Source: Jatrophihabitans sp. GAS493 (GTDB lineage Bacteria > Actinomycetota > Actinomycetes > Mycobacteriales > Jatrophihabitantaceae). Taken from it: a stretch of DNA of 64,000 bases. The notes beneath the pieces were generated by a model, which saw nothing but the letters and a program-made list of their open reading frames with translations, was not told where the DNA came from and did not search any database. The stretch is from positions 3,210,001-3,274,000 of the forward strand of contig NZ_LT907982.1 in the NCBI RefSeq assembly GCF_900230215.1. The letters are read 5' to 3'. This document shows, in pieces, positions 1 to 10,880 of this stretch (its first letter is position 1; each line of letters opens with the position of its first letter). The position numbers and the translations under genes were made by a program.

Positions 1-2357
<2,357 letters not shown>

Positions 2358-2516
2358 CAACACACACTTCAACCCCATCACACCCGGCAACGGGACGTGA
2401 CAGGGAACAAGCGCTACGCGTCCACTGTTCGGTTCCCGAGATACGGACCACCCCCGCAACCACCCCCCAACACAGGGGTGCGTCAGCGGCGGGTGAAACC
2501 CACATATCTCCATAAC

Positions 2517-2633
2517 GTTACGGCGACCATAGCGAGAGGGAAACGCCCGGACCCATCCCGAACCCGGAAGCTAAGCCTCTCAGCGCCGATGGTACTGCAC
2601 GGGCCACTGTGTGGGAGAGTAGGACGTCGCCGG
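2517..2633 (+). rRNA. rrf: 5S ribosomal RNA
   Basis: About 117 nt lying 160 nt after the 23S gene, as in a standard 16S-23S-5S operon. The usual core CCCGGACCCATCCCGAACC and the 3' segment GGGAGAGTAGGACGTCGCCG are present, and the two ends (GTTACGGCGACC and GTCGCCGGACAC) pair through GGCGAC/GTCGCC. The exact ends may be off by a few bases. Confidence 0.95.
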
Positions 2634-2644
2634 ACACAACTCAC

Positions 2645-2694
2645 AGACGAGGACCAGACCCCGGCCCACCAGCCGCAGGGACTGGTCCTCGTCT
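2645..2694 (+). terminator. rRNA operon hairpin 1
   Basis: A perfect 13-bp inverted repeat (AGACGAGGACCAG at 2645-2657 and its complement at 2682-2694) closes a 24-nt loop just after 5S rRNA. No U-tract follows, so alone it would be a weak intrinsic terminator. It may act in rRNA 3' processing or add to the stronger hairpin downstream. Confidence 0.6.
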
Positions 2695-2707
2695 CACATA
2701 CACCAAC

Positions 2708-2758
2708 AAAATGCCCGATAATTCGAAGGCTTAAACGCTTCGAATTGTCGGGCATTTT
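2708..2758. terminator. strong bidirectional intrinsic terminator
   Basis: A 21-bp stem with a single T-G wobble (2708-2728 with 2738-2758) and a 9-nt loop. The stem starts with AAAA and ends with TTTT, so it has a U-tract in both directions. It separates the plus-strand rRNA operon from the convergent minus-strand DUF1015 gene and probably serves both. Confidence 0.9.
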
Positions 2759-2832
2759 CTGTTCGGGGGAATCTGAAACGCAGGGGGATTGACAGCTCCC
2801 GGGCAGCATCTGCCACAAGGGTGAATTGCCGG

Positions 2833-4086
2833 TCATTTGTATTCGTCGATAAAGCGACGGATCAATAGGCCGGATGCTGGTTTGGGCGTAAAGAGCGTCG
2901 ATTTTCTCGGCATGCGCAGACCGCTGGCCGCGACTTGAGTCACCGCAGATACCGGGGTCGGCCTAAGTAGTACCGCGGTCCCGCCAACGGCCTGTGCCGC
3001 CCGGATCGCGTCCTCGACGCTGTGTTCGTAACCGACCGTCTCGACATTGTCTTCCAGCTTCCAGATTCCTTCGACCAGGCCGCGGTGCAGCACGACCACA
3101 TCTAATGCGGTCAGCTCAGCCGGCTCGTCAATCGCGTTCACAACATCCGGGGCGAGATCAGTCACCAACGCGTAGGTCTGGCCATCGGTGAGCACGATGG
3201 CGAAGGCCGCCTCTCGTTCGGCGCCCTCAAGTGCCGTCTGGGCGCTGTCGAACTCGGTGACGCGAGCCTGGGTGCCGATGTCGGCCACAGCTTCGGCGAA
3301 CCCACGGGTTCGAAGTACACGATGTATCGCGTGCACCTGGGGGCCATATTCGGACGCGTCCACCAGCAGGGTGAGGCCACGGTCCCACGGTCCGGAACCC
3401 GATTCGGAGGTACGAAGCTGCTGCATTCGGCGGTAGGTCGCGTAACGGTGGTGCCCGTCCGCTATGAGGGCTCGCCGGGGCCGCAGGTCGTCGGCGATGG
3501 CGGAAAGCTCGGCCGAGGCCGTGATGCCCCAGAGCCGATGGGTGATCCCGTCGCTGGTGGTCGCGGTGGCCAGCACTGAGTCGTCGTCGACTCCGGCCAC
3601 AGCTCGTGATGCCGCCCCGCCGCCGTCGTAGACGAGGTAGATCGGCTCGAGATTCGCGTTGGTCGCCTCCATCAGGGCGAGACGATCGGCCACCGGACCG
3701 GCCATGGTGTTCTCGTGGGGCAGGACCACGCCCAGTTCGGGGTCGCGCAGTTCGAGTGCACCGACGAGGCCGCGAGTGGTCTCACCGGTCTGCGATCGCA
3801 TCTCGTAGACGTAGAGCGTGGGTGTCACATCCACGGCACTGAGCCCGTCGTTGACCAGGTGGTTGAGCAGCTGTGCCGCCCGCTGATATGGATCGTCGCC
3901 TTCAGCCGCCTCCGGAAGGATCAGGCTCACCGCGTTCTCGGAGTCGCCCTCGACCAACCGGGCGCGCTCGCTGGCCGAGATCACGTCATAGGGCGGGCAG
4001 AGACGGGAGGCCAGGGCGGGGCCATCGGCGATCGGGCGGGTGGCCCGGAACGGATGCAGTACCAGGGTCGAGGGCTCAGAGGTCAC
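2833..4086 (-). CDS. DUF1015 family protein
   Basis: A 417-residue protein of the DUF1015 family, whose biochemical role is not firmly established. Family hallmarks are the N-terminal PPYDVIS (about residues 31-37), PHENT (about 123-127) and the ADGHHRYATYRRM segment (about 210-222). No signal peptide or membrane segment is seen. It is transcribed towards the rRNA terminator and diverges from the HAD phosphatase at 4206, leaving a 119-bp shared promoter region. The length is normal for the family and the ATG start puts PFRATRP at the expected N-terminal position. Confidence 0.85.
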   Translation of the reverse strand: MTSEPSTLVLHPFRATRPIADGPALASRLCPPYDVISASERARLVEGDSENAVSLILPEAAEGDDPYQRAAQLLNHLVNDGLSAVDVTPTLYVYEMRSQTGETTRGLVGALELRDPELGVVLPHENTMAGPVADRLALMEATNANLEPIYLVYDGGGAASRAVAGVDDDSVLATATTSDGITHRLWGITASAELSAIADDLRPRRALIADGHHRYATYRRMQQLRTSESGSGPWDRGLTLLVDASEYGPQVHAIHRVLRTRGFAEAVADIGTQARVTEFDSAQTALEGAEREAAFAIVLTDGQTYALVTDLAPDVVNAIDEPAELTALDVVVLHRGLVEGIWKLEDNVETVGYEHSVEDAIRAAQAVGGTAVLLRPTPVSAVTQVAASGLRMPRKSTLFTPKPASGLLIRRFIDEYK

Positions 4087-4205
4087 ATCAGCTGATGCTA
4101 GTCACGATTGACGCCGGCGCCGGGCACTAGCGTAGTAGCGGTCTATCCAGCCCGGGCTCCCAGCCGCCAACCCTGGTTCTGCGCCCCTGATCGATCGAGG
4201 TACAG

Positions 4206-5300
4206 ATGCCCGACCAGTCCCGTCCGCGTTCGTCAGGCAAGCCACTCGCCCAGCAGTATGACGTGGCGCTCCTCGACCTGGACGGGGTCGTCTACGTGGG
4301 TCCGCACGCCGTCGCCGGAGCCGTCGCGGCATTGGCCCAGGCCCGGGACGTTGGGATGCGACTGGCATTCGTCACCAACAACGCGGCCCGGACGGCCTCC
4401 ACGGTGGCCGACCATCTCAGCGACCTCGGGGTGCCGGCGGTCGCCTCCGACGTCACGACCTCGTCCCAGGCCGCGGCACACTACCTCGCCGAACGGCTCC
4501 CGACCGGTGCGAAGGTGCTGGCCGTGGGCGCTGAGGGACTCACGGCGGCGCTGCTGGAGCGTGGGCTGAGGCCTGTGCAGAGTGCTGACGAGAATCCCGA
4601 GGCCGTGGTTCAGGGGTACTCGCCGGATACGAACTGGGAAATGCTGGCCGAGGCGACAGTCGCGGTCCTCGGCGGCGCACTCTGGGTGGCCACCAACCTT
4701 GACGCGACACTCCCCTCGCCGCGCGGTCCGCTGCCCGGCAACGGTTCGCTCGTCGCCGCCGTGGCGACGGCGACCGGTCAGCGACCGGTCGCCACTGGCA
4801 AGCCTGATCCGACGATGCATCGCGAGACGTTGGAGCGCTCCGGCGCCAACCATCCACTCGTGGTCGGTGACCGCCTCGACACCGATATCGCCGGTGCGGT
4901 CGCCGTGGGCTGCGCCAGCCTGCTCGTCCTCAGCGGAGTGACCACTCCGAAATCGCTTTTGAAAGCATCACCCGACGAACGCCCGGACTATCTGGGCCTC
5001 GACGTGTCGGCGCTCCTCGCCGCGCACCCGCCGGTGGTCCGGGACGGTACCGAATACAGCTGCGGTTCGTGGCGGGCCGGCGGCAGCTGGACGGGTTTCA
5101 CGCTACGTAGAGTTGATGACGATGCGCCCGCGACGACCGAGTTCATCGACGACGGACTGGACCCGCTGCGTGCCCTGTGCGCCTGCGTCTGGTCGGTGAA
5201 TCTCCCGACTGACTCGCCCCTCGAGATCACGGCCGTCGCACCAGAGGCAGACCGGGTATTGCGTGACTTCGGGTTACTCAGAACAGCGACCGAAGTTTGA
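4206..5300 (+). CDS. HAD-IIA family sugar/nucleotide phosphatase (NagD-like)
   Basis: A 364-residue haloacid-dehalogenase phosphohydrolase of the IIA (NagD-like) subfamily. The nucleophile motif LLDLDGVVYVG (about 22-32), the FVTNNAARTAS motif II, the GKPDP lysine (about 198-202) and the VVGDRLDTDI acidic motif are all present, so it should be an active Mg2+-dependent phosphatase; the substrate cannot be read from sequence. The C-terminal ~100 residues extend past the HAD core, as in the mycobacterial homologue next to tlyA. An SD-like GAGGTACAG precedes the ATG. Its 3' end overlaps the convergent SCP2-like gene by 23 bp. Confidence 0.9.
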   Translation: MPDQSRPRSSGKPLAQQYDVALLDLDGVVYVGPHAVAGAVAALAQARDVGMRLAFVTNNAARTASTVADHLSDLGVPAVASDVTTSSQAAAHYLAERLPTGAKVLAVGAEGLTAALLERGLRPVQSADENPEAVVQGYSPDTNWEMLAEATVAVLGGALWVATNLDATLPSPRGPLPGNGSLVAAVATATGQRPVATGKPDPTMHRETLERSGANHPLVVGDRLDTDIAGAVAVGCASLLVLSGVTTPKSLLKASPDERPDYLGLDVSALLAAHPPVVRDGTEYSCGSWRAGGSWTGFTLRRVDDDAPATTEFIDDGLDPLRALCACVWSVNLPTDSPLEITAVAPEADRVLRDFGLLRTATEV

Positions 5301-5631
5301 GCAGGTCGAAGACACTGGCGTCCACCTTCAGGCGCCCGGTCGCCCACGCGGCGGCAAAGTTCAAGTCGCCTGCGGTGAGTTTCAACAGGTCGTCGCTGTT
5401 CAGGGCCAGCTTGATCTGGGCCGAGTCGTGTTGACGCGGTCCGAGCGTTACCTGATGAACGTCATGCAGACCGCCGTCGCGCAACGCACCGGCGAAAGTG
5501 ACATCGAGGTCCTTGATCCGCGCGCTCACCGTCCGGTCAAGGACGACCTTCTTCCGATGGCTCTCGTCCATGCCACCGAGAAGCTGTGCCAATTCGGCGA
5601 AAGCTGCTTCACACTCTTCAATGCTGGCCAT
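5278..5631 (-). CDS. SCP2-like sterol-binding domain protein
   Basis: A 117-residue protein resembling the SCP2 lipid-binding domain. The C-terminal half carries the recognisable segment LKLTAGDLNFAAAWATGRLK, ending in VFDLLKLRS. Actinobacteria often encode such small stand-alone SCP2 proteins, with unknown ligand. I chose the ATG at 5631, which has AAAGGAA about 12 nt upstream; a GTG at 5667 is an in-frame alternative adding 12 residues. It converges on the HAD gene with overlapping coding ends, so the two transcripts are antisense to each other over their 3' ends. Confidence 0.8.
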   Translation of the reverse strand: MASIEECEAAFAELAQLLGGMDESHRKKVVLDRTVSARIKDLDVTFAGALRDGGLHDVHQVTLGPRQHDSAQIKLALNSDDLLKLTAGDLNFAAAWATGRLKVDASVFDLLKLRSLF

Positions 5632-5742
5632 GAATCTTGAACGTTCCTTTCGTTTACCAATCGACACACTAGCGCCCGATGCGATCCCTCCGGGGCGGCG
5701 ACGGTACCGTCAGAGCGAGAATCATCTCGTGAGGAGCAGAGT

Positions 5743-6039
5743 GTGAGCGCACCGCAATTCCCGTCGGCGCCGACGCCCGGCCCGGTCGCTCCAGTACCCG
5801 GCCCGGTCGGTCCGAGACCGGGGCCAACGGTGCAAGGTGGTACACCGAGCGCGGGCTCGCCATCCGGAGCCGTCGAAGCGGCCGGAGGGACCCCGAGCCC
5901 GACCCCGAGCGTGGCGGCCGCCGTTGAGTTGCTGCAGGGCATCGAAGCGCGCCCGGTGACCGAGCACGTCGAGATCTTCGCCGACGTGCATGCGAGGCTG
6001 CAGCGGGCCTTGACCGAGATCGACAACCCGGATCGGTAG
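5743..6039 (+). CDS. small Pro/Gly-rich hypothetical protein upstream of tlyA
   Basis: A 98-residue protein starting at GTG after a good GAGGAGCAGAG Shine-Dalgarno. The first ~60 residues are low-complexity Pro/Gly/Ser/Ala and probably disordered. The last ~35 residues (PVTEHVEIFADVHARLQRAL) look like a folded amphipathic helix and are the part that is conserved in equivalent short actinobacterial genes before tlyA. It sits 7 nt before tlyA and is likely cotranscribed. Function unknown. Confidence 0.75.
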   Translation: MSAPQFPSAPTPGPVAPVPGPVGPRPGPTVQGGTPSAGSPSGAVEAAGGTPSPTPSVAAAVELLQGIEARPVTEHVEIFADVHARLQRALTEIDNPDR

Positions 6040-6046
6040 GTAGCCG

Positions 6047-6919
6047 GTGGCGGCACGACGACTGCTGCGCCTGGACGCCGAACTGGTCCGGCGGGGCCTC
6101 GCCCGCAGCCGTGACCAGGCGTGCGAACTGATCACGGCCGGGCGGGTCGAGGTACGTGGGGTCGTGGCCACCAAAGCCGCGACCGCGATCGACAACGACA
6201 CGCCGCTGCGAGTCCTCGCCGACGAGGCCGACCCATCCTTCGCCTCCCGGGGGGCCTACAAACTCGTCGGTGCGTTACGTGACTTCGGTATCGAGGCGCG
6301 CGGTCGGCGTTGTCTGGATGCCGGAGCGTCCACTGGCGGGTTCACCGACGTCCTATTGCGTGACGGGGCCGCGAGCGTAGCCGCGGTCGACGTCGGCTAC
6401 GGGCAGTTGGCCTGGGCGCTGCGAACGGACGAGCGGGTAACCGTCTACGACCGGACGAATGTCCGCGCGCTCACTCCAGAGGAGATCGGCGGACCAGCCT
6501 CGCTGACTGTCGCCGACCTCTCCTTCATCTCCCTGCGACTGGTTCTTCCGGCGCTCATCAACTGCACCGAACCCGATGGCGACCTGGTGCCCATGGTGAA
6601 GCCGCAGTTCGAGGTCGGCCGTGAGCGGCTGGGGCGCGGGGGTGTGGTTCGCGACCCGGTTTTGCACACCGACGCGGTATTCGGTGTCGCGCAGGCGGCA
6701 GCCGATCTAGGCTGGGGCGTCGCCGGTGTGACCCGAAGTTCATTGCCGGGGCCGTCAGGCAATATTGAGTTCTTTCTATGGTTACGTCGGTCTGCGAACA
6801 TCGCGGGGGTACCTGTCGATCGTGCCTCGATCGAGGCGGCGGTGACACAGTTGCAAGCGCAGCCGGAGAAGAGTGTGGGCACCGAGCCGGTGTCGGGGGG
6901 AGCAGTGGGGGATTCGTGA
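6047..6919 (+). CDS. tlyA: TlyA family 2'-O-methyltransferase (16S/23S rRNA)
   Basis: Predicted rRNA cytidine 2'-O-methyltransferase; in mycobacteria TlyA modifies 16S C1409 and 23S C1920 and sets capreomycin susceptibility. The 290-residue protein has an N-terminal S4 RNA-binding domain (about 5-62), the RGAYK linker with the first catalytic Lys (72), the SAM motif DAGASTGGFTDVLL (about 91-104), ADLSFIS with the catalytic Asp, and VPMVKPQFEVG with the second Lys. The C-terminal ~30 residues are a variable extension. Start GTG; it overlaps nadK by 4 nt (GTGA). Confidence 0.95.
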   Translation: MAARRLLRLDAELVRRGLARSRDQACELITAGRVEVRGVVATKAATAIDNDTPLRVLADEADPSFASRGAYKLVGALRDFGIEARGRRCLDAGASTGGFTDVLLRDGAASVAAVDVGYGQLAWALRTDERVTVYDRTNVRALTPEEIGGPASLTVADLSFISLRLVLPALINCTEPDGDLVPMVKPQFEVGRERLGRGGVVRDPVLHTDAVFGVAQAAADLGWGVAGVTRSSLPGPSGNIEFFLWLRRSANIAGVPVDRASIEAAVTQLQAQPEKSVGTEPVSGGAVGDS

Positions 6920-7797
6920 CTCGGTCGGCAGTGGTCGTGGCGCACACCGGACGCAAGGAGATCCGGAGCATGGCGACGTCTGTCGTCTCCAAGCTCACCG
7001 ACGCAGGCTTCGAAGTCCGCATGCTGGCCGCCGAGGCGGCCGACTGCGAAGTCACCGACGAGGTCACCATCGTGGATGGTCCGCACGCCGCAGCGGGCGC
7101 GGAGATCCTGTTGACCTTCGGAGGGGACGGCACTTTCCTGCGCGCGTCGGAGCTGGCCCGGCCGGCCGCCGTTCCGATGATCGGTGTGAACTTCGGGCAT
7201 GTCGGCTTCCTGGCCGAGGCCGAGCCGGATGAGTTCGACGAGACGGTCGCCTCCATCGTGGCCCGTCGCTACAGCGTCGAGGAGCGAACGACGGTAGACG
7301 TCGAGGTGAGTTCCGGCGGGATGCTCATCGCGGAGCAGTGGGCCTTGAACGAGGCGTCGGTGGAGAAGGCCAGCCGGGAACGCATCCTGGAGGCCGCGGT
7401 CTCCGTCGACGAACGGCCGCTGCTGCGATTCGGCTGCGACGGCGTTCTCTGTGCGACACCGACCGGTTCCACGGCCTACGCCTTCTCAGCCGGCGGCCCG
7501 ATCGTCTGGCCCAACGTCGATGCCTTTCTGGTCGTCCCGAACGCGGCACACGCGGTCTTCTCCCGGCCGATCATCGTCGCACCGCACAGCGTCGTCGACG
7601 TGGAGCTGATCTCGCCGGAGCTACCGGCCGTACTGAGCTGCGACGGTCGGCGTTCGGTGGCGCTGCCGCCTCAGGCGCGGATCCGGTTCCGGCGCGGAAA
7701 GCAGTCAGTACTGATCGCACGGGCGCACGAGTGGAACTTCGGCGAACGGCTGGTCACCAAGTTCCAGTTGCCGGTCCGCGGCTTCCGGGGCATGTGA
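6916..7797 (+). CDS. nadK: NAD kinase
   Basis: Phosphorylates NAD to NADP with ATP or polyphosphate in the cytoplasm. The 293-residue protein has the GGDGTFLRA motif (69-77), the NFGHVGFLAEAE segment, the ALNEASVEK NE motif and the GDGVLCATPTGSTAY-type conserved domain. I place the start at GTG 6916, which overlaps the tlyA stop (GTGA) and puts VVVAHTGRKEI at the N terminus; the open frame runs further upstream but that part lies inside tlyA. The tlyA-nadK-recN order is conserved in mycobacteria. Confidence 0.96.
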   Translation: MTRSAVVVAHTGRKEIRSMATSVVSKLTDAGFEVRMLAAEAADCEVTDEVTIVDGPHAAAGAEILLTFGGDGTFLRASELARPAAVPMIGVNFGHVGFLAEAEPDEFDETVASIVARRYSVEERTTVDVEVSSGGMLIAEQWALNEASVEKASRERILEAAVSVDERPLLRFGCDGVLCATPTGSTAYAFSAGGPIVWPNVDAFLVVPNAAHAVFSRPIIVAPHSVVDVELISPELPAVLSCDGRRSVALPPQARIRFRRGKQSVLIARAHEWNFGERLVTKFQLPVRGFRGM

Positions 7798-7803
7798 GCC
7801 AGG

Positions 7804-9615
7804 GTGCTGGAAGAGATCCGAATCAGCTCGCTCGGCGTCATCCAGGACGCGGTTCTTCCGCTCACTCCCGGACTGACCGTGGTCACGGGCGAGACCGGTG
7901 CCGGGAAGACGATGGTGGTCACGGGGCTCTCACTGCTCTTCGGCGGACGGGCTGACCCCGCTCGAGTGCGCACTGGGGCCACCGAGGCCAGCGTCGACGG
8001 GCGGGTGCTGCTGGAGCGGTCGCGTCCGCGAATGGCGGAGGTCGCGGCGCGGGTGGCCGACGCCGGTGGCGCGGTCGAGATTGAAGAGCCTCCCGGCGAC
8101 GGGGCCGATGTTTTACTGCTGCGCCGGATCGTGAACGGAAACGGGCGCTCCCGGGCCTATGTCGGCGGTGCGCCGGCCCCGGCGTCGGTGCTGGCCGAAC
8201 TGGGCGAATCGCTGCTGGTGATGCACGGCCAGTCCGACCAGCTCCGGCTCACCCGCCCGGCCGAGCAGCGCGCCGTCCTCGATCGCTTCGCCGGCGTGGA
8301 ACTGGAGGAGTACGCAGTCGCCTTCACCGAATGGCGCGACGCCGATCGTGTTCTGCAGGAGCGCACCTCTCGGGCCCGTGAGATGCAGCGGGAGGCTGAG
8401 TTGCTCGCCCACGGAGTAGCCGAAATTGATGCCGCCGAGCTGATTCCCGGCGAAGATGTGGAACTGAACGAGGCGGCGAAGCGGCTCTCGCATGCTGACG
8501 CGCTGCGGCTGGCCGCCCTCGGTGCTCACACCGCCCTGCGTGGCGGCGACGAGTCGACCGGTGACGCGCCGACCGATGTCGCCTCGCTGCTGGACTCGGT
8601 TGTTCGTCAGCTCGGCGCGGTGGTGGGCGCCGATCGAGAGCTCGACGAGCTGGCCAGCCGGGCTCGTGACCTCTCCGCGGTGGCCGACGATCTCGCTCAC
8701 GAACTCTCCGCCTACGTCGATCGAATCGACGCCGATCCAGAGCAGCTCGCCCAGATCGAGACCCGCCGAGCAGTCATCGCCGCGCTGATCCGCCGCTACG
8801 GCGATGACCTCGATGCGGTGCTCTCCTGGGCCGAGGATGCTCGGAAGCAGCTCACCGATCTCGACGTCTCCGACGAGGCGATGGCGGCGCTCGCGGAGAA
8901 GCGGGATCGCTCTGCCCAGAGGGCGGCGAAGCTGGCCGGCACCATTTCCACGACCCGTCGCGTGGCCGCCGAACGTCTGGCCGCAGCCGTCACCGACGAA
9001 CTGCACGGCCTCGCGATGGCCTCCGCTCAGTTGGAGATCACCGTCCAATCGAGGCCGGCCGCCAGCTCCGACCTGGTGCTGGTGGTCGACGGGGTCGGCT
9101 GCGCGGCGTCGATCGACGGTGTGGACGACGTCCAGATCCTGCTTCGCCCGCACCCGGACGCGCCGTCGGTCCCCCTTCAACGAGGTGCCTCGGGGGGCGA
9201 GCTCTCCCGCGTGATGCTGGCTCTCGAGGTGTGCCTGGCCGGGGCTGATCCAGTTGCCACGATGGTCTTCGATGAGGTCGACTCCGGCGTGGGTGGCCGG
9301 GCCGCGGTCGAGGTCGGGCGTCGCCTGGCCCGCCTGGCCCGTACCCACCAGGTGATCGTCGTCACTCACCTGCCTCAGGTGGCGGCCTTCGGGCAGAACC
9401 ATGTCGTCGTCGACAAGGCGGCCACCGAGTCCGTCACGGCGAGCGACCTACGGGTGGTTCGGGGAGAGGATCGAGTCGTCGAACTCGCGCGGATGCTGGG
9501 CGGACGAGACACCGACGCGGCGCGAATTCACGCAACGGAGATGATCGCCGAGGCCGATGCCGAATCGTCTCCGCCGCCCCGTCGGCGTAAGGCCGCGGGC
9601 CAGCGCCGAACCTGA
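7804..9615 (+). CDS. recN: DNA repair protein RecN
   Basis: SMC-like ATPase acting early in double-strand break repair. The 603-residue protein has Walker A GETGAGKT (29-36), the Q-loop-like MHGQSDQLRL segment, a long central coiled coil rich in Ala/Glu/Arg, the ABC signature RGASGGELSRVMLALEV, Walker B VFDEVDSGVGG and a D-loop/H-loop region VIVVTHLPQVAA. GTG start 6 nt after nadK with AGG just upstream; cotranscription is likely. The C-terminal ~30 residues (PPPRRRKAAGQ) form a basic tail. Confidence 0.96.
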   Translation: MLEEIRISSLGVIQDAVLPLTPGLTVVTGETGAGKTMVVTGLSLLFGGRADPARVRTGATEASVDGRVLLERSRPRMAEVAARVADAGGAVEIEEPPGDGADVLLLRRIVNGNGRSRAYVGGAPAPASVLAELGESLLVMHGQSDQLRLTRPAEQRAVLDRFAGVELEEYAVAFTEWRDADRVLQERTSRAREMQREAELLAHGVAEIDAAELIPGEDVELNEAAKRLSHADALRLAALGAHTALRGGDESTGDAPTDVASLLDSVVRQLGAVVGADRELDELASRARDLSAVADDLAHELSAYVDRIDADPEQLAQIETRRAVIAALIRRYGDDLDAVLSWAEDARKQLTDLDVSDEAMAALAEKRDRSAQRAAKLAGTISTTRRVAAERLAAAVTDELHGLAMASAQLEITVQSRPAASSDLVLVVDGVGCAASIDGVDDVQILLRPHPDAPSVPLQRGASGGELSRVMLALEVCLAGADPVATMVFDEVDSGVGGRAAVEVGRRLARLARTHQVIVVTHLPQVAAFGQNHVVVDKAATESVTASDLRVVRGEDRVVELARMLGGRDTDAARIHATEMIAEADAESSPPPRRRKAAGQRRT

Positions 9616-9701
9616 GAAGACGCCGAGAGCAGCCAAGAATCGCGGCCCTCCCGCGTGGCGAATCAGGCTCCGCACAGCAGCCGGTGGCACCATGGGGAAT
9701 C

Positions 9702-10880
9702 ATGAAGCTGGCCAACGTGCGGAGACCAAAGTCCGACAACTTGCCCGGCGTCAGTGGAGTGGGGCGACTCGACCGGCGTACAAATCGTCTGGCCGGGCGC
9801 CTGCACCCCGGTGACATCGCGATCATCGACCACGTTGACCTCGATCGCGTCGCCGCTGAGTCGTTGGTGACGGCGAAGGTGGCCGGCGTGGTGAATGCCC
9901 AACCCAGCATCTCTGGCCGCTACCCGAACCTGGGCCCGCAGTTGCTCGTGCAGAACGGCATCGCGCTGCTCGACAACGTCGGCAGCGAGGTGTTCGGAGC
10001 TGTCAACGAAGGCTCCCGGGTGCGGATCGAGGGCGACGAACTCTACGTCGGGGACCGACTTGTCGCGCGTGGCTCGGCGCAGACCGTCGAGACGATCGAC
10101 GAGCAGATGGCGGAGGCGAAGCTCGGCCTCTCCACGCAGCTAGAGGCCTTCGCCGCCAACACCGGCGAGTACATGAAACTGGAGGGCGACCTGCTGCTGG
10201 AGGGCGTCGGCGTACCCCCCGTTGCCACCAAGTTCGAGGGTCGGCACGTGATCCTCGTGGTCCGTGGCTATGAGTACAAGGCAGATCTTGCTTCGCTGAA
10301 GAATTACATCCGCGAGTACCGCCCGTTGCTCGTCGGCGTCGACGGCGGAGCGGACGTGCTCGTTGACGCCGGCTATCGGGTCGACCTCATCATCGGCGAC
10401 ATGGACGCGGTGTCGGAGAACGCGTTGCGTACCGCCAAAGAGGTCGTCGTCCATGCCTACCCGGACGGGCGCGCTCCGGGGCTCGCCCGAGTGCAGGACA
10501 TGGGCGTAGACGTCGTCACTTTTCCGGCCGCCGGTACAAGCGAGGATATTGCCTTGCTGCTGGCCGATGTGAACAAGGCGGCCGTCATCGTCACCGTCGG
10601 TACCCACGTCACCCTGGCCGAGTTCCTGGACCGAGGCCGCGTCGGTATGGCATCGAGCTTCCTGACCCGTCTTCGGGTTGGCGGGAAACTGGTTGACGCG
10701 CGGTCGGTGAGCCAGCTCTACCGCAGCCGTATCTCCGCGGCCGCGCTTCTCGTACTAGTGCTGGCGGCGCTGGTTGCAATCGGCGTGGCGCTGGCCGTCT
10801 CGGACAGCAGTCACACCTATCTGGACCCGCTGAGCCGTGAGTGGCACAGATTCATCAACCGAATTCAGGACTTCTTCTAG
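9702..10880 (+). CDS. steA: SteA-like membrane-anchored thiamin-pyrophosphokinase-fold protein
   Basis: Homologue of Rv1697 and corynebacterial SteA, which with SteB acts at the septum and affects daughter-cell separation. The soluble region carries the thiamin-pyrophosphokinase-like part with VGVDGGADVL and DLIIGDMDAVSEN (about 211-240). One membrane helix (about 344-366) precedes a short C-terminal tail. I chose ATG 9702, preceded by GGGGAA; an in-frame GTG at 9684 is possible. It overlaps steB by one nucleotide (TAGTG), which supports coupled expression of the pair. Confidence 0.88.
   Translation: MKLANVRRPKSDNLPGVSGVGRLDRRTNRLAGRLHPGDIAIIDHVDLDRVAAESLVTAKVAGVVNAQPSISGRYPNLGPQLLVQNGIALLDNVGSEVFGAVNEGSRVRIEGDELYVGDRLVARGSAQTVETIDEQMAEAKLGLSTQLEAFAANTGEYMKLEGDLLLEGVGVPPVATKFEGRHVILVVRGYEYKADLASLKNYIREYRPLLVGVDGGADVLVDAGYRVDLIIGDMDAVSENALRTAKEVVVHAYPDGRAPGLARVQDMGVDVVTFPAAGTSEDIALLLADVNKAAVIVTVGTHVTLAEFLDRGRVGMASSFLTRLRVGGKLVDARSVSQLYRSRISAAALLVLVLAALVAIGVALAVSDSSHTYLDPLSREWHRFINRIQDFF

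Noticed and set aside
8113-9402. 429-codon open frame opposite recN
   Set aside because: It mirrors the recN reading frame; long antisense frames are expected in G+C-rich genes, and recN motifs on the plus strand are unmistakable.
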